A stretch of DNA of 64,000 nt from SCN-70-22 sp046327755 (GCA_046327755.1 JAXLXW010000005.1:248001-312000), one strand, 5' to 3'; counted from the stretch's first letter, positions 17,199-26,664 are shown. Notes: generated from the letters alone by a model not told the origin. Translations and numbers: made by a program.

Positions 17199-18383
17199 AT
17201 GGCTACCACCCTCGCCACCACTGTCACTGAGTCGCTGCTTCCGGTCTACAAGCGCGCACCGATGGAATTGGTGCGAGGTGAAGGGGTCGAGCTGATCGAT
17301 GCCGATGGCAAGCGCTACCTGGACTTCACGAGTGGCATCGCGGTCAATGCGCTGGGCTACGGTGATGCGGGGCTGACCGACGCGATCAAGCGCGCGGCGG
17401 ACGGACTGATCCACACGTCGAACCTCTTTCGGACGCAGCCGGGCGAAGTGCTGGCCGACAAGCTCGTGGGTTCGTCGTTCGCCGATCGCGTCTTCTTCTG
17501 CAACTCAGGGGCAGAGGCAAACGAGGGGGCATTCAAGTTCGCGCGTCGCTGGGCGCGAGCGATCGGCGGGCCGGCCAAGCATGAGATCTTCTCGCTGCGC
17601 GGGGCGTTTCACGGGCGCCTCTTTGGCACCGTCGCCGCCACCGACCGCCCGCAGTACCGCATGCCCTTCCGCCCGCTGGCCGGGGGCATCTCGATTCTCG
17701 AACGCGATCTCGACGATCTCGACATCTCGCTCAATTCGGAGACGACGGCGGCGCTGATCCTCGAGCCGATCCAGGGCGAAGGCGGTGTGCGGGTTCTCGA
17801 ACCCGAGTTCGTGCGCGCGGTGCGCCAGCTGACACGGGAACGTCGCATTGCACTCATCTTCGACGAGATCCAGTGCGGGCTTGGGCGTACCGGGCACCTG
17901 TATGCCTATGAACGGTTAGGGGTCACGCCGGACATCCTTACCCTGGCCAAGCCGATCGCGGCCGGGCTCCCGATGGGAGCGATTCTCGCGACCAATGACG
18001 TGGCCTCGGCGATGCAGCCCGGTGACCATGGGACGACGTTCGGCGGCGGGCCATTCGTTGCGTCGGTGGCGTTGCACGTGTTCGACCGTCTCTCGGACCC
18101 GCAGATGTTGGCGCATGTGCGTGAGATGGGGGCGTGGTTCTCCGACCAGCTGCACGGCATCGCGTCGCGCACCGGGAAGATTCGCGCCATCCGAGGGGCG
18201 GGGCTCATGTGGGGCGTTGACGCCGTCGAGCCCGCGGGGGAGATCATCGCGCGGGCGCGCGAGGCGGGGCTGCTGCTGGTCTCGGCCGGCGAGCACACCG
18301 TCCGCATCCTGCCGCCGCTCGTCATCACGCAGGACGACCTCGGACGCGGCCTGGCCATTCTCGAGCAGGTACTGTCCGCCTAA
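17199..18383 (+). CDS. argD: Acetylornithine aminotransferase
   Basis: ArgD converts N-acetylglutamate semialdehyde to N-acetylornithine with PLP. The 394-residue class-III aminotransferase shows LDFTSGIAVNALGY, the cofactor-phosphate block NSGAEANEGAFKFAR, the FDEIQCGLGRTG block with the PLP-ring Asp, and the catalytic Lys in LTLAKPIAAGLPMGA. The ATG at 17199 follows GAGG. The gene is last in argCBD. Its TAA stop overlaps the TAG stop of the opposing gene within one CGTTAGGC octamer (18378-18385), and a strong hairpin follows at 18413-18442. Confidence 0.95.
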   Translation: MATTLATTVTESLLPVYKRAPMELVRGEGVELIDADGKRYLDFTSGIAVNALGYGDAGLTDAIKRAADGLIHTSNLFRTQPGEVLADKLVGSSFADRVFFCNSGAEANEGAFKFARRWARAIGGPAKHEIFSLRGAFHGRLFGTVAATDRPQYRMPFRPLAGGISILERDLDDLDISLNSETTAALILEPIQGEGGVRVLEPEFVRAVRQLTRERRIALIFDEIQCGLGRTGHLYAYERLGVTPDILTLAKPIAAGLPMGAILATNDVASAMQPGDHGTTFGGGPFVASVALHVFDRLSDPQMLAHVREMGAWFSDQLHGIASRTGKIRAIRGAGLMWGVDAVEPAGEIIARAREAGLLLVSAGEHTVRILPPLVITQDDLGRGLAILEQVLSA

Positions 18384-19105
18384 CGTTCCTCGCCGGTTGC
18401 AGGACGGACGACGCGGGGCGCGACCGTCACGTCGCGCCCCGCGCTTGTAGCTGGCGGTTGCCCAGTGGTCGCGACGCGCTCAGCCGACCACCCGATCGAG
18501 ATCGGCGCGGCCTGTACCTCGCGGCAGTACGCCCGTCCCGCCTTGATCGAGAGGCGCTGCAGCCGAGCCTCGACGAATCCCTCGACACGGCCAAGCCGCA
18601 TGCGCCACCCGATCCCGCCCGCGCAGGTCAGCGCGTTGGCCGTGAAATCGTCGCCAGCGGTGGCGTCGGTGGTTCGCACGCGGGCGAGCCCCACGGCGCC
18701 GACGAGATAGTTCCCACCCGCCACTGGCAACTCGAGGTTCGCCAGCGCCGAGAGGCGCGTGGTGTGTCGAGAGGTGCTCGCGATGTCGCGCAACGCGACC
18801 TCCGCGCCGGCGCGCTGCGCGTGCCCCGCAACCCGTCGCAACGCACGAAGCGCCGACGGGCTCGCGGCCAGCGGATCGACGCTGCCGGCGCCAGTGCTCT
18901 CGATTCCGAAGCGAGCGACGCCGATTTCCGGACGGAGGCGCACGCGCTGGCTGGCGAGGCGGACGAGGAGGGACGCCGATCCCTGCGTCCCTTGTCCGTG
19001 TACGTCACCGAAGGCTCCGGTCGGCACGGCAACCCCGCCCCCGAACGGCGGGTGCGAACGGCCGTTCGCTCCGCTGGGCGTGCCCTGCGGAGGCACCGAG
19101 CCCAC
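18380..19105 (-). CDS. Outer-membrane beta-barrel-like protein, probably frameshifted at its 5' end
   Basis: The frame encodes barrel-like strands: FGGGVAVPTGAFGD, SLLVRLASQRVRLRPEIGVA, NYLVGAVGLARVR and RVEGFVEARLQRL. It starts abruptly with no signal peptide. A good signal peptide (TRLLVLASAFVSVSGLG, cleavage near GHAQ) lies just upstream in another frame (about 19180-19090) and runs past the barrel start before stopping. One base of shift near 19050 would join them. The C-terminus also departs from barrel type: after PISIGW it continues for about 40 residues through the argD terminator hairpin. Either the gene is decaying or the assembly has an indel. Confidence 0.5.
   Translation of the reverse strand: MGSVPPQGTPSGANGRSHPPFGGGVAVPTGAFGDVHGQGTQGSASLLVRLASQRVRLRPEIGVARFGIESTGAGSVDPLAASPSALRALRRVAGHAQRAGAEVALRDIASTSRHTTRLSALANLELPVAGGNYLVGAVGLARVRTTDATAGDDFTANALTCAGGIGWRMRLGRVEGFVEARLQRLSIKAGRAYCREVQAAPISIGWSAERVATTGQPPATSAGRDVTVAPRVVRPATGEER
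18413..18442 (+). terminator. Terminator hairpin after argCBD
   Basis: GCGGGGCGCGAC (18413-18424) and GTCGCGCCCCGC (18431-18442) form a perfect 12-bp stem with a CGTCAC loop, 30 bases after the argD stop. It is inside the 3' part of the opposing barrel-like frame. Confidence 0.65.
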
Positions 19106-19341
19106 TAACGGACACGAATGCTGAAGCGAGCACGAGGAGGCGCGTGTGGGTGGCTCGCAGGACGCGAACGCGACTGACGATGTGCCGCAGACCAGGCCAG
19201 TGCGTATTCATAACGCTGTGACAAAGGTGATGCGCCCGCGCGTGCGCGGACGAGGCACCACGTGCAGAATGTACGAACGCCCGACGGGACGTCACCACGC
19301 CGGGGATGTACATTCTGCGTCGCCCTAGCCGACTTCACGCC

Positions 19342-20934
19342 ATGCGCCGACACGTCCTCGCGCTCGCCCTCGCCTCGCTTCCCTTCGCTGCGCGCGGGGT
19401 CACGGGTCAGGCGCCGTCCAAGCCGTTTCGCCCGACGCTCGTCGTGCACCTGGCGGTGGACCAGCTGCGCCCCGATTACCTCGAGCTCTATCGGGCACAG
19501 TTCACCGGCGGACTGGCCCGATTGATGGGCGGCGGCGCCTACTTCCCGAACGGGTACCAGGACCACGGCATCACCGAGACCGCGCCGGGGCACTCGACCA
19601 TGATGTCGGGGCGCTTCCCGCGCGGCACCGGGATCGTTGCGAACGACGCCGGCGTGCTCGATCCGCAGATGCCGCTCATCGGAACCCCTGGCGACCCGGC
19701 GTCACCGTACCGCTTTCGCGGCACCGTGCTGGGCGACTGGCTGCGCTTCAACGACGTGCGCTCGCGCCTCGTCTCGGTGTCGCGCAAGGATCGCTCGGCG
19801 ATTCTTCCGTTAGGCAGGGCAAAGGGGGAGGCGTACTGGTACGCCCCCAGGTCAGGCTTCTTCACAACCAGTCGCTACTACGCCGACACGCTCCCGGAGT
19901 GGGTCCAGCGCTTCAACGCGCGCCGCCTCCCGCAGGCGCAGTTCGGCACCACATGGGATCTGCTCCTCCCGCCGTCGGCGTATCCCGAGGCGGACAGCGT
20001 GGTCGCGGAGTCGAAGGGGAAGGACTTTACCTTTCCGCATCGTGTCCCGACCGACCCGGCCATCGCCAACGAGGGATTGAAGGACTTCCCGGTCATGGAC
20101 CAGATCCTGGCCGCGCTGGCACTCGAGGCCGTGAACGTGCGCGAGCTCGGCAAGGATCCGACGCGCACCGACTTCCTTTCCGTCTCGTTCTCCACGACGG
20201 ACGCCATCGGCCATCGCTATGGTCCCGATTCGCGCGAGATCCACGACCAGATCGTGCGCCTCGATCGCACGCTCGGCGTCTTCCTCGATTCGCTCTACAA
20301 GCTACGCGACTCGTCATCGGTCATCCTCTCGCTGACCGCCGACCACGGCGTGGCGCCCTTTCCCGGTAAGGACCTCGTGACGCGCTACCGGACGACGCCG
20401 GCCGGCCGCTTCAACCCGCGCCCGGCGGTGAGCGCCCTCTCCGAGTCGCTCCTCAAGGCTGGGGTGGATCAGGCGGGCTTCCTGTGGGACATGGGGGTCC
20501 TCTACCTCGACCCGGTGTACTTCGCGCGGGCGCGGGTGAACCGCGACTCCGTCGCGCGCGCGTTCGCTCGCGCGATGTCAAAGGTCGACGGCGTCCTCCG
20601 CGCGGACGTCTACGCGGACCTGGTGAAGCGCGGCCTCAAGGCGGACGACATCACGCGCCGTTGGTTGCAGATGTTCCCCGAGGACGTACCGGTGGCGGTG
20701 GTGGTGACGATGCGGCCGTTCTGGTACTGGCAGTTCCAGGTGGACGCGCTGCACGGCACGCCGCACGAGTACGATGCACGTGTCCCCGTCATCTTCTACG
20801 GCGCCGGCATCAAGCCCGGGCGCCACGAGGACAAGGTGCGAGTGGTCGACATCGCGCCCACGCTGGCGGCGGCGCTCTCCATCCGCCCGATGGAGAAGCT
20901 CGACGGCCGGGTCCTGACGGCGGTCCTTCGTTAG
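19342..20934 (+). CDS. Secreted alkaline phosphatase (PafA-like, type I phosphodiesterase superfamily)
   Basis: This 530-residue periplasmic phosphatase begins with a signal peptide (RHVLALALASLPFAARGVTG). Metal and nucleophile motifs match the PafA group: VDQLRPDYL near residue 40, the Thr nucleophile in ITETAPGHSTMMSG, FSTTDAIGHRYGP and SLTADHGVAPFPG. The C-terminal block has HEYDARVPVIFYGAG and VDIAPTLAAAL. It releases phosphate from monoesters and is Ca- or Zn-independent of PhoA; exact metals are not readable here. The ATG at 19342 follows a frame that is open from 19306. The stop is within CGTTAGGC, and the Smr-like gene starts three bases later. Confidence 0.93.
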   Translation: MRRHVLALALASLPFAARGVTGQAPSKPFRPTLVVHLAVDQLRPDYLELYRAQFTGGLARLMGGGAYFPNGYQDHGITETAPGHSTMMSGRFPRGTGIVANDAGVLDPQMPLIGTPGDPASPYRFRGTVLGDWLRFNDVRSRLVSVSRKDRSAILPLGRAKGEAYWYAPRSGFFTTSRYYADTLPEWVQRFNARRLPQAQFGTTWDLLLPPSAYPEADSVVAESKGKDFTFPHRVPTDPAIANEGLKDFPVMDQILAALALEAVNVRELGKDPTRTDFLSVSFSTTDAIGHRYGPDSREIHDQIVRLDRTLGVFLDSLYKLRDSSSVILSLTADHGVAPFPGKDLVTRYRTTPAGRFNPRPAVSALSESLLKAGVDQAGFLWDMGVLYLDPVYFARARVNRDSVARAFARAMSKVDGVLRADVYADLVKRGLKADDITRRWLQMFPEDVPVAVVVTMRPFWYWQFQVDALHGTPHEYDARVPVIFYGAGIKPGRHEDKVRVVDIAPTLAAALSIRPMEKLDGRVLTAVLR

Positions 20935-20936
20935 GC

Positions 20937-21560
20937 ATGGCGATCCGGCGTCGCCCCGCGGTCCAGCGCGCCTTTGACGAGGTCCGCTTCGGGGCGACGC
21001 GCATCCTGAACGTCCGCGACGCCCTCCTCACGGGGGCGGAGGCCGTCCGCCGCGTGGAGGGGTGGATTCGCGCCAAGCAGGTCGAGCACGCCGACGAGGT
21101 GCTCGTCATCACCGGTCGCGGGAACCAGAGTGTCGGACAGATCGCCGTCGTGCGCGAGGAGGTGCGCAAGCTCCTCAATCGCCTGCGCCGCGCCGGCGTG
21201 GTGTCGGCGATCAACGAACACACGCCGGGATCGTTCGCGGTCTCCCTCGCTCCCCTGCGCGCGATGTTCGATGCCCCGCCTCGCTCGCGCGACGGCCACG
21301 CGGGGCGTCAGCGTCACCCGCCGCGCAACAATCCGCAGGCACTGGCCGGCCTTGGCGAGGAGACGCTGGCGTTGTTGCGACGCGTCGCGATGCACTCGCT
21401 TGACTCGTTAGGAATGCCGGACCCCGACGAGCCCTTCATCCAAGGCGAGATGGAGCGCAAGTTCTCGCTCCTCGCGCGCGCCCTCGGAACTGCCCCGTCG
21501 GAGGCCGCGCTGCGAACGGCAATCGCCCGCGCCCTTGCCGAATACGAAGACGCCGACTGA
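20937..21560 (+). CDS. Smr (MutS2 C-terminal-like) domain protein
   Basis: The 207-residue product has an Smr-like core in residues 20-105: LLTGAEAVRRVEGWI, EVLVITGRGNQSVGQIAVVREEV (with GRGN where HGKG is usual) and a final strand GSFAVSLAPL. A basic linker and a helical C-terminal half follow. Smr domains bind or nick nucleic acid, often at ribosome collisions or DNA structures. Because the HGxG motif is altered, nuclease activity is uncertain. It starts just after the phosphatase stop; a shared mRNA is likely although the functions look unrelated. Confidence 0.6.
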   Translation: MAIRRRPAVQRAFDEVRFGATRILNVRDALLTGAEAVRRVEGWIRAKQVEHADEVLVITGRGNQSVGQIAVVREEVRKLLNRLRRAGVVSAINEHTPGSFAVSLAPLRAMFDAPPRSRDGHAGRQRHPPRNNPQALAGLGEETLALLRRVAMHSLDSLGMPDPDEPFIQGEMERKFSLLARALGTAPSEAALRTAIARALAEYEDAD

Positions 21561-21616
21561 CGCGGCGCGTGCCTCGCGCCGCATTGTTCGAGGTCGGCAC
21601 TCACTCCCCGCATCCA

Positions 21617-23782
21617 ATGCCCATGTCCGTGCGCCGTCGTCCATTGCCGAGATCCCGCCCTGCCCTCGTGGCGTTCGCGGCGCTCTCGTGGTTCCTCGTC
21701 TCTGCGGAGCGCCCGCTCACGGCCCAGGGAGTCACCGGCTTCTCGCGCGCCAACGGTGAGCGCCAGCGCCAGCTGGAGCGCGCGGCGGTCGCAGTCCCGG
21801 CGCCCGCGCGCGCGTCGGCTCACTCGCGCGCCCTCTCGGCCGAGCCGCATGTCGCCGGAACCGCCGGGCAGGCCCGGACCCGCGATTACGTGATCGAGCA
21901 GATGAAGGCGCTGGGGATGGAGACGGAGGTCCGCAGCTACGACATCTGGATGCCCCACCCGACGAGCGTTCGCGCTTGGCGCGTGGACGGCGAGGCCCGT
22001 GAGCTCGACCTGCGAGAAGGGAGCGTGCCCGGCGATTCCACGCTAGGCACCACCGGCGAAGTGCTTCCCATCAACGGCTACGCGGGGAGCGGCGACGTCA
22101 CGGGCGAGGTGGTCTTCGTGAACTACGGGCTCATCGAGGACTATGAGCAGCTGGCGCGCCTCGGCGTCTCGGTGCGCGGCAAGGTCGCCGTTGCGCGCTA
22201 CGGACGGTCGTTCCGCGGGATCAAGGCGCGCGAGGCGGAGAAGAACGGCGCCGTGGCGCTCATCATCTACTCCGATCCGCAAGACGATGGCTACGTGCGC
22301 GGCGATGTCTATCCGGAGGGACCGATGCGCCCTCCGCAGGGGATCCAGCGGGGCGGCGTGGCCAATGGGAACGGCGACCCGACCACGCCCGGTTGGGCGA
22401 GCCGCGCCGGCGCCACGCGCATTGCAGCTGCCGACGCGAACGTCCCGCACATCCCGGTCGTGCCGATGGGGTACGGGAACGCGGCGCTGCTGCTCAAGGA
22501 CGTGCGCGGAACGCCGATCCCGCAGGGATGGCAGGGAGCGCTCCCTTTCCGCTATCACGTAGGCCCGGGACCGGTGAAGGCGCGCATCGCAATCACGACC
22601 GACACGGCAACGCGTCCGCTCAAGACCATCTGGAACACGTTCGGCATCATTCGCGGGCGTGAGCTGCCGGACGAGATGGTGATCGTCGGGGCGCACCGCG
22701 ACTCCTGGGGACCGGGCGCCGCCGACAACATCAGTGGCACGGTGAGCGTCCTCGAGGCAGCGCGCGCCACGATGGAGCTGGTGAAGAAGGGCGAGCGGCC
22801 GCGTCGCACGATGGTGTTCGCCACGTGGGACGCCGAGGAGTGGGGACTGATCGGGTCGACGGAGTACGTCGAGGACGACTCGCTTCGGCTCCTGCGTGGC
22901 GCGGTGGGCTACCTCAACCAGGACGTCTCGGCACAGGGCAGCGCGTTTGGCGGCGGCGGTTCGCCCAGCCTGCGTGCGCTCTTGCGCGACGTCGTGAAGC
23001 AGATCGACGACCCGCGCGGCGGGAGCGTGTATGACCAATGGCGGGCTGCCGCCAAGCTGGCGAGCGACACGTTGGAGCCGCCGATGGGTGATCCGGGCGG
23101 CGGCTCGGACTTCGCGGGCTTCTACAATCACCTCGGGATCCCGCACGCCGACTGGGGGTTCGGTGGCGGCGGCGGGGTGTATCACTCCGCGTACGATTCG
23201 TACGCGTGGATGAGCCGCTTTGGTGACCCTGGCTTCACGTACCACGCAATGGCGGCTCGCGTCGGGGCGGCCATGATGCTGCGCCTCGCCAACGCGGACG
23301 TGCTCCCCTACGACTATGTCGAGTACGCGCGCACGATGCGCCGGTACCTCCCCTCACTGGAGCGCGCGATTGCAGCTGCCGGCGGCGGTGTGGACGTGGC
23401 GCCGCTCGCCGCGGCGTTCGCGGGCATGGAGACCTCGGCGCGCCGCTTCGAGACGGCGCGTGACGCGGCGTTGGCGGGGACTTCAAGCGGCGTGCCGGCG
23501 CCTGCGACGTTGCGCGCCGCCAACGCGGCGCTGCTCGGCGTCGAGCGTGCGCTCACGCGCCCGGAGGGACTGCGGAGCCGACCGTGGTTCCGGAACCTGA
23601 TCTACGCTGCCGACGAGGACAACGGCTACGCCACGATCGTCTTCCCGTCGATCAGCGAGGCCTTGCGACGCAGCGACCGCGCGCTCGCGCAAGCGGAACT
23701 GGCCGACCTCGCCGCGCGATTCGATGCCGCCAGCCGCAAGCTCGACGAGGCGCGCACGGCGCTGGCGGGAGGCGCACGGTAG
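21617..23782 (+). CDS. Secreted M28 metallopeptidase, glutamate carboxypeptidase II-like
   Basis: The 721-residue product has a signal sequence (ALVAFAALSWFLVSA), a PA domain (GEVVFVNYG, RGKVAVARYG, KNGAVALIIYSDP), an M28 catalytic domain and a C-terminal transferrin-receptor-type helical dimerisation domain (EYARTMRRYLPSLERAI). Zinc ligands are readable: His and Asp in GAHRDSWGPGAADNISG, Glu-Glu in WDAEEWGLIGS, and His in GVYHSAYDSY. This domain order matches PSMA/NAALADase enzymes that trim acidic C-terminal residues from peptides. ATGs at 21617 and 21623 are both possible; the GTG at 21569 is less likely. Confidence 0.92.
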   Translation: MPMSVRRRPLPRSRPALVAFAALSWFLVSAERPLTAQGVTGFSRANGERQRQLERAAVAVPAPARASAHSRALSAEPHVAGTAGQARTRDYVIEQMKALGMETEVRSYDIWMPHPTSVRAWRVDGEARELDLREGSVPGDSTLGTTGEVLPINGYAGSGDVTGEVVFVNYGLIEDYEQLARLGVSVRGKVAVARYGRSFRGIKAREAEKNGAVALIIYSDPQDDGYVRGDVYPEGPMRPPQGIQRGGVANGNGDPTTPGWASRAGATRIAAADANVPHIPVVPMGYGNAALLLKDVRGTPIPQGWQGALPFRYHVGPGPVKARIAITTDTATRPLKTIWNTFGIIRGRELPDEMVIVGAHRDSWGPGAADNISGTVSVLEAARATMELVKKGERPRRTMVFATWDAEEWGLIGSTEYVEDDSLRLLRGAVGYLNQDVSAQGSAFGGGGSPSLRALLRDVVKQIDDPRGGSVYDQWRAAAKLASDTLEPPMGDPGGGSDFAGFYNHLGIPHADWGFGGGGGVYHSAYDSYAWMSRFGDPGFTYHAMAARVGAAMMLRLANADVLPYDYVEYARTMRRYLPSLERAIAAAGGGVDVAPLAAAFAGMETSARRFETARDAALAGTSSGVPAPATLRAANAALLGVERALTRPEGLRSRPWFRNLIYAADEDNGYATIVFPSISEALRRSDRALAQAELADLAARFDAASRKLDEARTALAGGAR

Positions 23783-23838
23783 GTGCAGGCAGGCGCACGT
23801 TAGGCGCGCCCCGACGCCTTCGGCCGGGCCTCCCTGGC

Positions 23839-26007
23839 CTACCAGGGTGCGGTGGGGGCGCGCAGGACGACGATCGCCAGCACGACGATCAGCGCCATCA
23901 CGACGATCACTGCCGCCACGAACCGCAGGAGCGAACCGAGCGGATATGCCGGGCGTGGCGGCGGAACCTCGCGCGCGACGATGCGCGGCGGCCGCGTGTC
24001 CCGCTGCCGCTGCGCGTGCTGTCGCAGCTTTGCCAGCGCTTCGTCGCCGGCCATCAGGTCGGACAACGTGGCCGATCGGGGTGAGAGCACCGGCAGCTCC
24101 ACTGGGGCGACCGCCACAGGGGCGGGCTCCACCGCTGCGGGCGTCTCGGGTGCGAGCGTCTCGGGAGCGAGCGTCTCGGGTGCGAGCGTCTCGGGAGCGA
24201 GCGCCTCGGGAGCGAGCGTCTCGGGAGCGAGCGCCTCGGGAGCGAGCGCCTCGGGAGCGAGCGCCTCCGGTGGCTCCGGATCGGGCAACGGGGTGCCCGG
24301 TTCCACGGCTACCGGGAGCGGGATCTCCGACTCGGCGACTGGTGCTTCCCCAATCGCACGCACTCCAACCGGCGTGTGCCGGATGTAGGCACGCGGGAGC
24401 GTCTTGCCCCCGGTTTGCGCACGCGGATGCGCGCTCGAGCGCGAAAGGTGGAATCGTTGCGGAGTGCCGCGACGCGGTCGCACCTCTGGCGTCTCTGGCA
24501 CCGCTCGCACTTCCGGCTCGACGGCGACAGGCTCGACAACCGGGGCATCGGACGTTGCGGGCGCTTCTTTGGAGGATGCGGAATCGACAGGAGGCGGAGC
24601 CTGCCGCTCGAGTGACGGGAGCATCCCGAGTTCCGCATACGTCCCAGCGCTGACGGCGTTCGGATGGAGCTCGGGCGCCGAAAGCGCCGGGTTTCGCGCG
24701 ATGGTCGCAGCCGGAGCGCGGACCGACGGAGGCGCGCCTGGCGGCGATGGAAGCACCGATCGAGTGGTGCGTGACTCGGATACTCGATCGGCGAGAGCCG
24801 GTGCGGCGCCTCGAGAATCCGAGAGCGGCCGATCCTCAGACGCCCGATGACTCGAGCGGCGGCCCACATCGTCGACTCGATCGTCGCTCGATGATCGTCC
24901 GGCCGTGTGAGCACCAGGAGCGATTGGCGTGGGAGACGGCGCCTGCGCGACCACCGGAGCGCTCACTGCGGGCGCCGTCTCGGTCGCCGCCTCGGCGGTC
25001 GGCGAGAACGCGGGCATGGCGGTGGGCGGTGTGATGGCGATGCGCCGCCGCTCGCCTCGTTCCTCGCTGCGGGCGCGCGCTTCCGCGATGGGAGAGGCGC
25101 CGGGGAGGCGAATCGTCTCCGCCGTCACGCGCCCCCCACGCCCGGCATGAATCCCCTTCTCGGGCGGTTCAGGGCGCGCGGATGGATCGGTCGGCGCCAC
25201 GTCCACCTGCACTTCAATCTCCAGATCGATCACCGGAGTGGGGGCACGTGGCGGCTCGAGCGCGAGGATCTCGTCGCGCCCGGACGGTCCCCAGTGATCC
25301 CCCGAGGGCGGCCCACCACAACAGGTGCAGGCCAGGCGCGGTGACACGTCGATCAGCACGTTCTCGCCGCCGAGAAGGAGTTCGGCGAGCTCGGTCGAGA
25401 AGGCGTCGTCAGTGATCGTGACCAGGCGACGGTCCGGCGCGCGCGTTTCGAGCGCCTTCGGTGCCGGACATCCCCCAGGAAGGGAGAAGTGGCGGCGCCG
25501 GTCCGGAGGAAGGACCGAGTCGAAGACCGCCGGCTGCCGTGTGAGCGACACGCCGCGATTGACCAGCAGACGCAAGAAGTCGTGCGCCCCGATCCGTGTG
25601 TCGATCGAGTCGTCGCGGCTGCTCGGGCACCCCCCGATCATCGTGACACGCAGCAGCGCTCCAGGTTGCAGGGCGCGCAGGTAGCGGGCGGTGGCTATCG
25701 CCGGGGAGACGACCGAGATCAGGTACGGGGCCAGCTCGTTCCCTGCCGACAAGAGGCGCGCGCGAAGTGTCGGACACGCGCAAAAGATGGCGGGCGCACT
25801 CCCACGTGCCGCAATCGCGCGAAGGGTATGCTCGGCCAGCACCTCCTCTCCCCAGCTGACGGGCACGACGAGGTCGTACCCACACGCGAGGATCGCGTGG
25901 GCCAGCTGCATCGGACGCGCCGGGAGTGCTGCGAGCACGGCGTCGTTGCCGACAATTGCGACTTCGAATGGTCGCGGTGGGGTGTCGACCGTGGCGCGGG
26001 GCGACAT
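23839..26007 (-). CDS. Tail-anchored protein with an [FeFe]-hydrogenase-like domain
   Basis: The first 235 residues match the C-terminal H-cluster domain of [FeFe]-hydrogenase-like proteins: IFCACPTL (Cys76, Cys78), YLISVVSPAIATARYLR, MIGGCPSS (Cys127), the EL-like helix before RGVSL, RRHFSLPGG, and CTCCGGP (Cys227, Cys229, Cys230). No N-terminal ferredoxin domain is present. A disordered Pro/Ala/Glu/Ser-rich region of about 450 residues follows, with LAPE[AT] repeats (about residues 577-622) and basic patches. The protein ends in one hydrophobic helix (about 692-716), so it should be tail-anchored with the domain in the cytosol. Maturation genes hydEFG are absent here. Catalysis is doubtful; an Fe-S or redox-sensing role as in HsfB-type proteins is inference. 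Confidence 0.8.
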   Translation of the reverse strand: MSPRATVDTPPRPFEVAIVGNDAVLAALPARPMQLAHAILACGYDLVVPVSWGEEVLAEHTLRAIAARGSAPAIFCACPTLRARLLSAGNELAPYLISVVSPAIATARYLRALQPGALLRVTMIGGCPSSRDDSIDTRIGAHDFLRLLVNRGVSLTRQPAVFDSVLPPDRRRHFSLPGGCPAPKALETRAPDRRLVTITDDAFSTELAELLLGGENVLIDVSPRLACTCCGGPPSGDHWGPSGRDEILALEPPRAPTPVIDLEIEVQVDVAPTDPSARPEPPEKGIHAGRGGRVTAETIRLPGASPIAEARARSEERGERRRIAITPPTAMPAFSPTAEAATETAPAVSAPVVAQAPSPTPIAPGAHTAGRSSSDDRVDDVGRRSSHRASEDRPLSDSRGAAPALADRVSESRTTRSVLPSPPGAPPSVRAPAATIARNPALSAPELHPNAVSAGTYAELGMLPSLERQAPPPVDSASSKEAPATSDAPVVEPVAVEPEVRAVPETPEVRPRRGTPQRFHLSRSSAHPRAQTGGKTLPRAYIRHTPVGVRAIGEAPVAESEIPLPVAVEPGTPLPDPEPPEALAPEALAPEALAPETLAPEALAPETLAPETLAPETLAPETPAAVEPAPVAVAPVELPVLSPRSATLSDLMAGDEALAKLRQHAQRQRDTRPPRIVAREVPPPRPAYPLGSLLRFVAAVIVVMALIVVLAIVVLRAPTAPW
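24141..24275 (-). repeat. 15-bp tandem repeats coding LAPE[AT]
   Basis: About nine copies of a 15-base unit (plus-strand form AGCGTCTCGGGAGCG with C/T and T/A variants) encode LAPEA or LAPET on the minus strand. The unit is a multiple of three, so copy-number change would alter linker length without breaking the frame. Confidence 0.85.
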
Positions 26008-26283
26008 CAGGGCGGGAGAGACTGCGAGACGAGCTCAGCGTTTTAGAAAGGAAGGAGAAAATGCAGAGACTGTCCAGACAAGTCGCCCGGTATATTCTGC
26101 CCATGTGCTCGCTTCGGCTCCGGCGTGTCGGTCGGGCACGAGGAACCGATTTACCCGCTCTGCGCTTTGATCGTCGGGTTCGGCGCGCAGCTCCTCGTCG
26201 GGGAATGGCGCGTAACCTCAAGATTCGCATGCGCTTGCGCGGTTTGACCCGTGCGCGCGCTGGCGCGTGACTCCCTGAGCAAC

Positions 26284-26652
26284 ATGCCGGATTCCCCTCA
26301 TCCCTCCGGCGCCGCCCCTCCCGCATGGGAGGGCGTGCGCGAACTGCACCCCGCGGTCCTCGCCTCGCGACTGGCGTCGGGAGACGCGCTGACCGTGGTT
26401 GACGTGCGCGAGACGTGGGAGTGGTCTCGCGTCCACCTCGAAGGCGCGCAGCACATCCCGTTAGGTGACTTCACCACCGCCACGGCGTCGCTCGACCCCC
26501 GTGGCGAGGTCGTGCTGGTCTGCCATCATGGGATGCGCTCGCTGGCGGCGGCGCGCTACTTGGTGCAATGCGGCTTCGAACGGGTATGGAACCTGTCGGG
26601 TGGGATCGATCGCTACGCAGCGGAAGTAGATCCTTCCCTCCCCCGCTACTGA
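26284..26652 (+). CDS. Single-domain rhodanese
   Basis: The 122-residue product is one rhodanese domain with the active-site loop CHHGMRS (Cys about residue 81) and the fold blocks VVDVRETWEW, GAQHIPLGDF and VWNLSGGIDRY. Cytosolic single-domain rhodaneses transfer sulfane sulfur, for example to cofactor or thiosulfate pathways. The ATG at 26284 is preferred over a frame open from 26251. It is followed 12 bases later by a hydrolase gene on the same strand. PLGD is coded by CCG-TTA-GGT-GAC, a GTTAGG motif. Confidence 0.92.
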   Translation: MPDSPHPSGAAPPAWEGVRELHPAVLASRLASGDALTVVDVRETWEWSRVHLEGAQHIPLGDFTTATASLDPRGEVVLVCHHGMRSLAAARYLVQCGFERVWNLSGGIDRYAAEVDPSLPRY

Positions 26653-26664
26653 GTCGCGCGACGC

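Noticed and set aside
26060..26270. A 69-codon plus-strand ORF with an AAGGAG site
   Set aside because: The product is Arg-rich and featureless and lies in the divergent promoter region between the hydrogenase-like gene and the rhodanese; kept out for lack of support.
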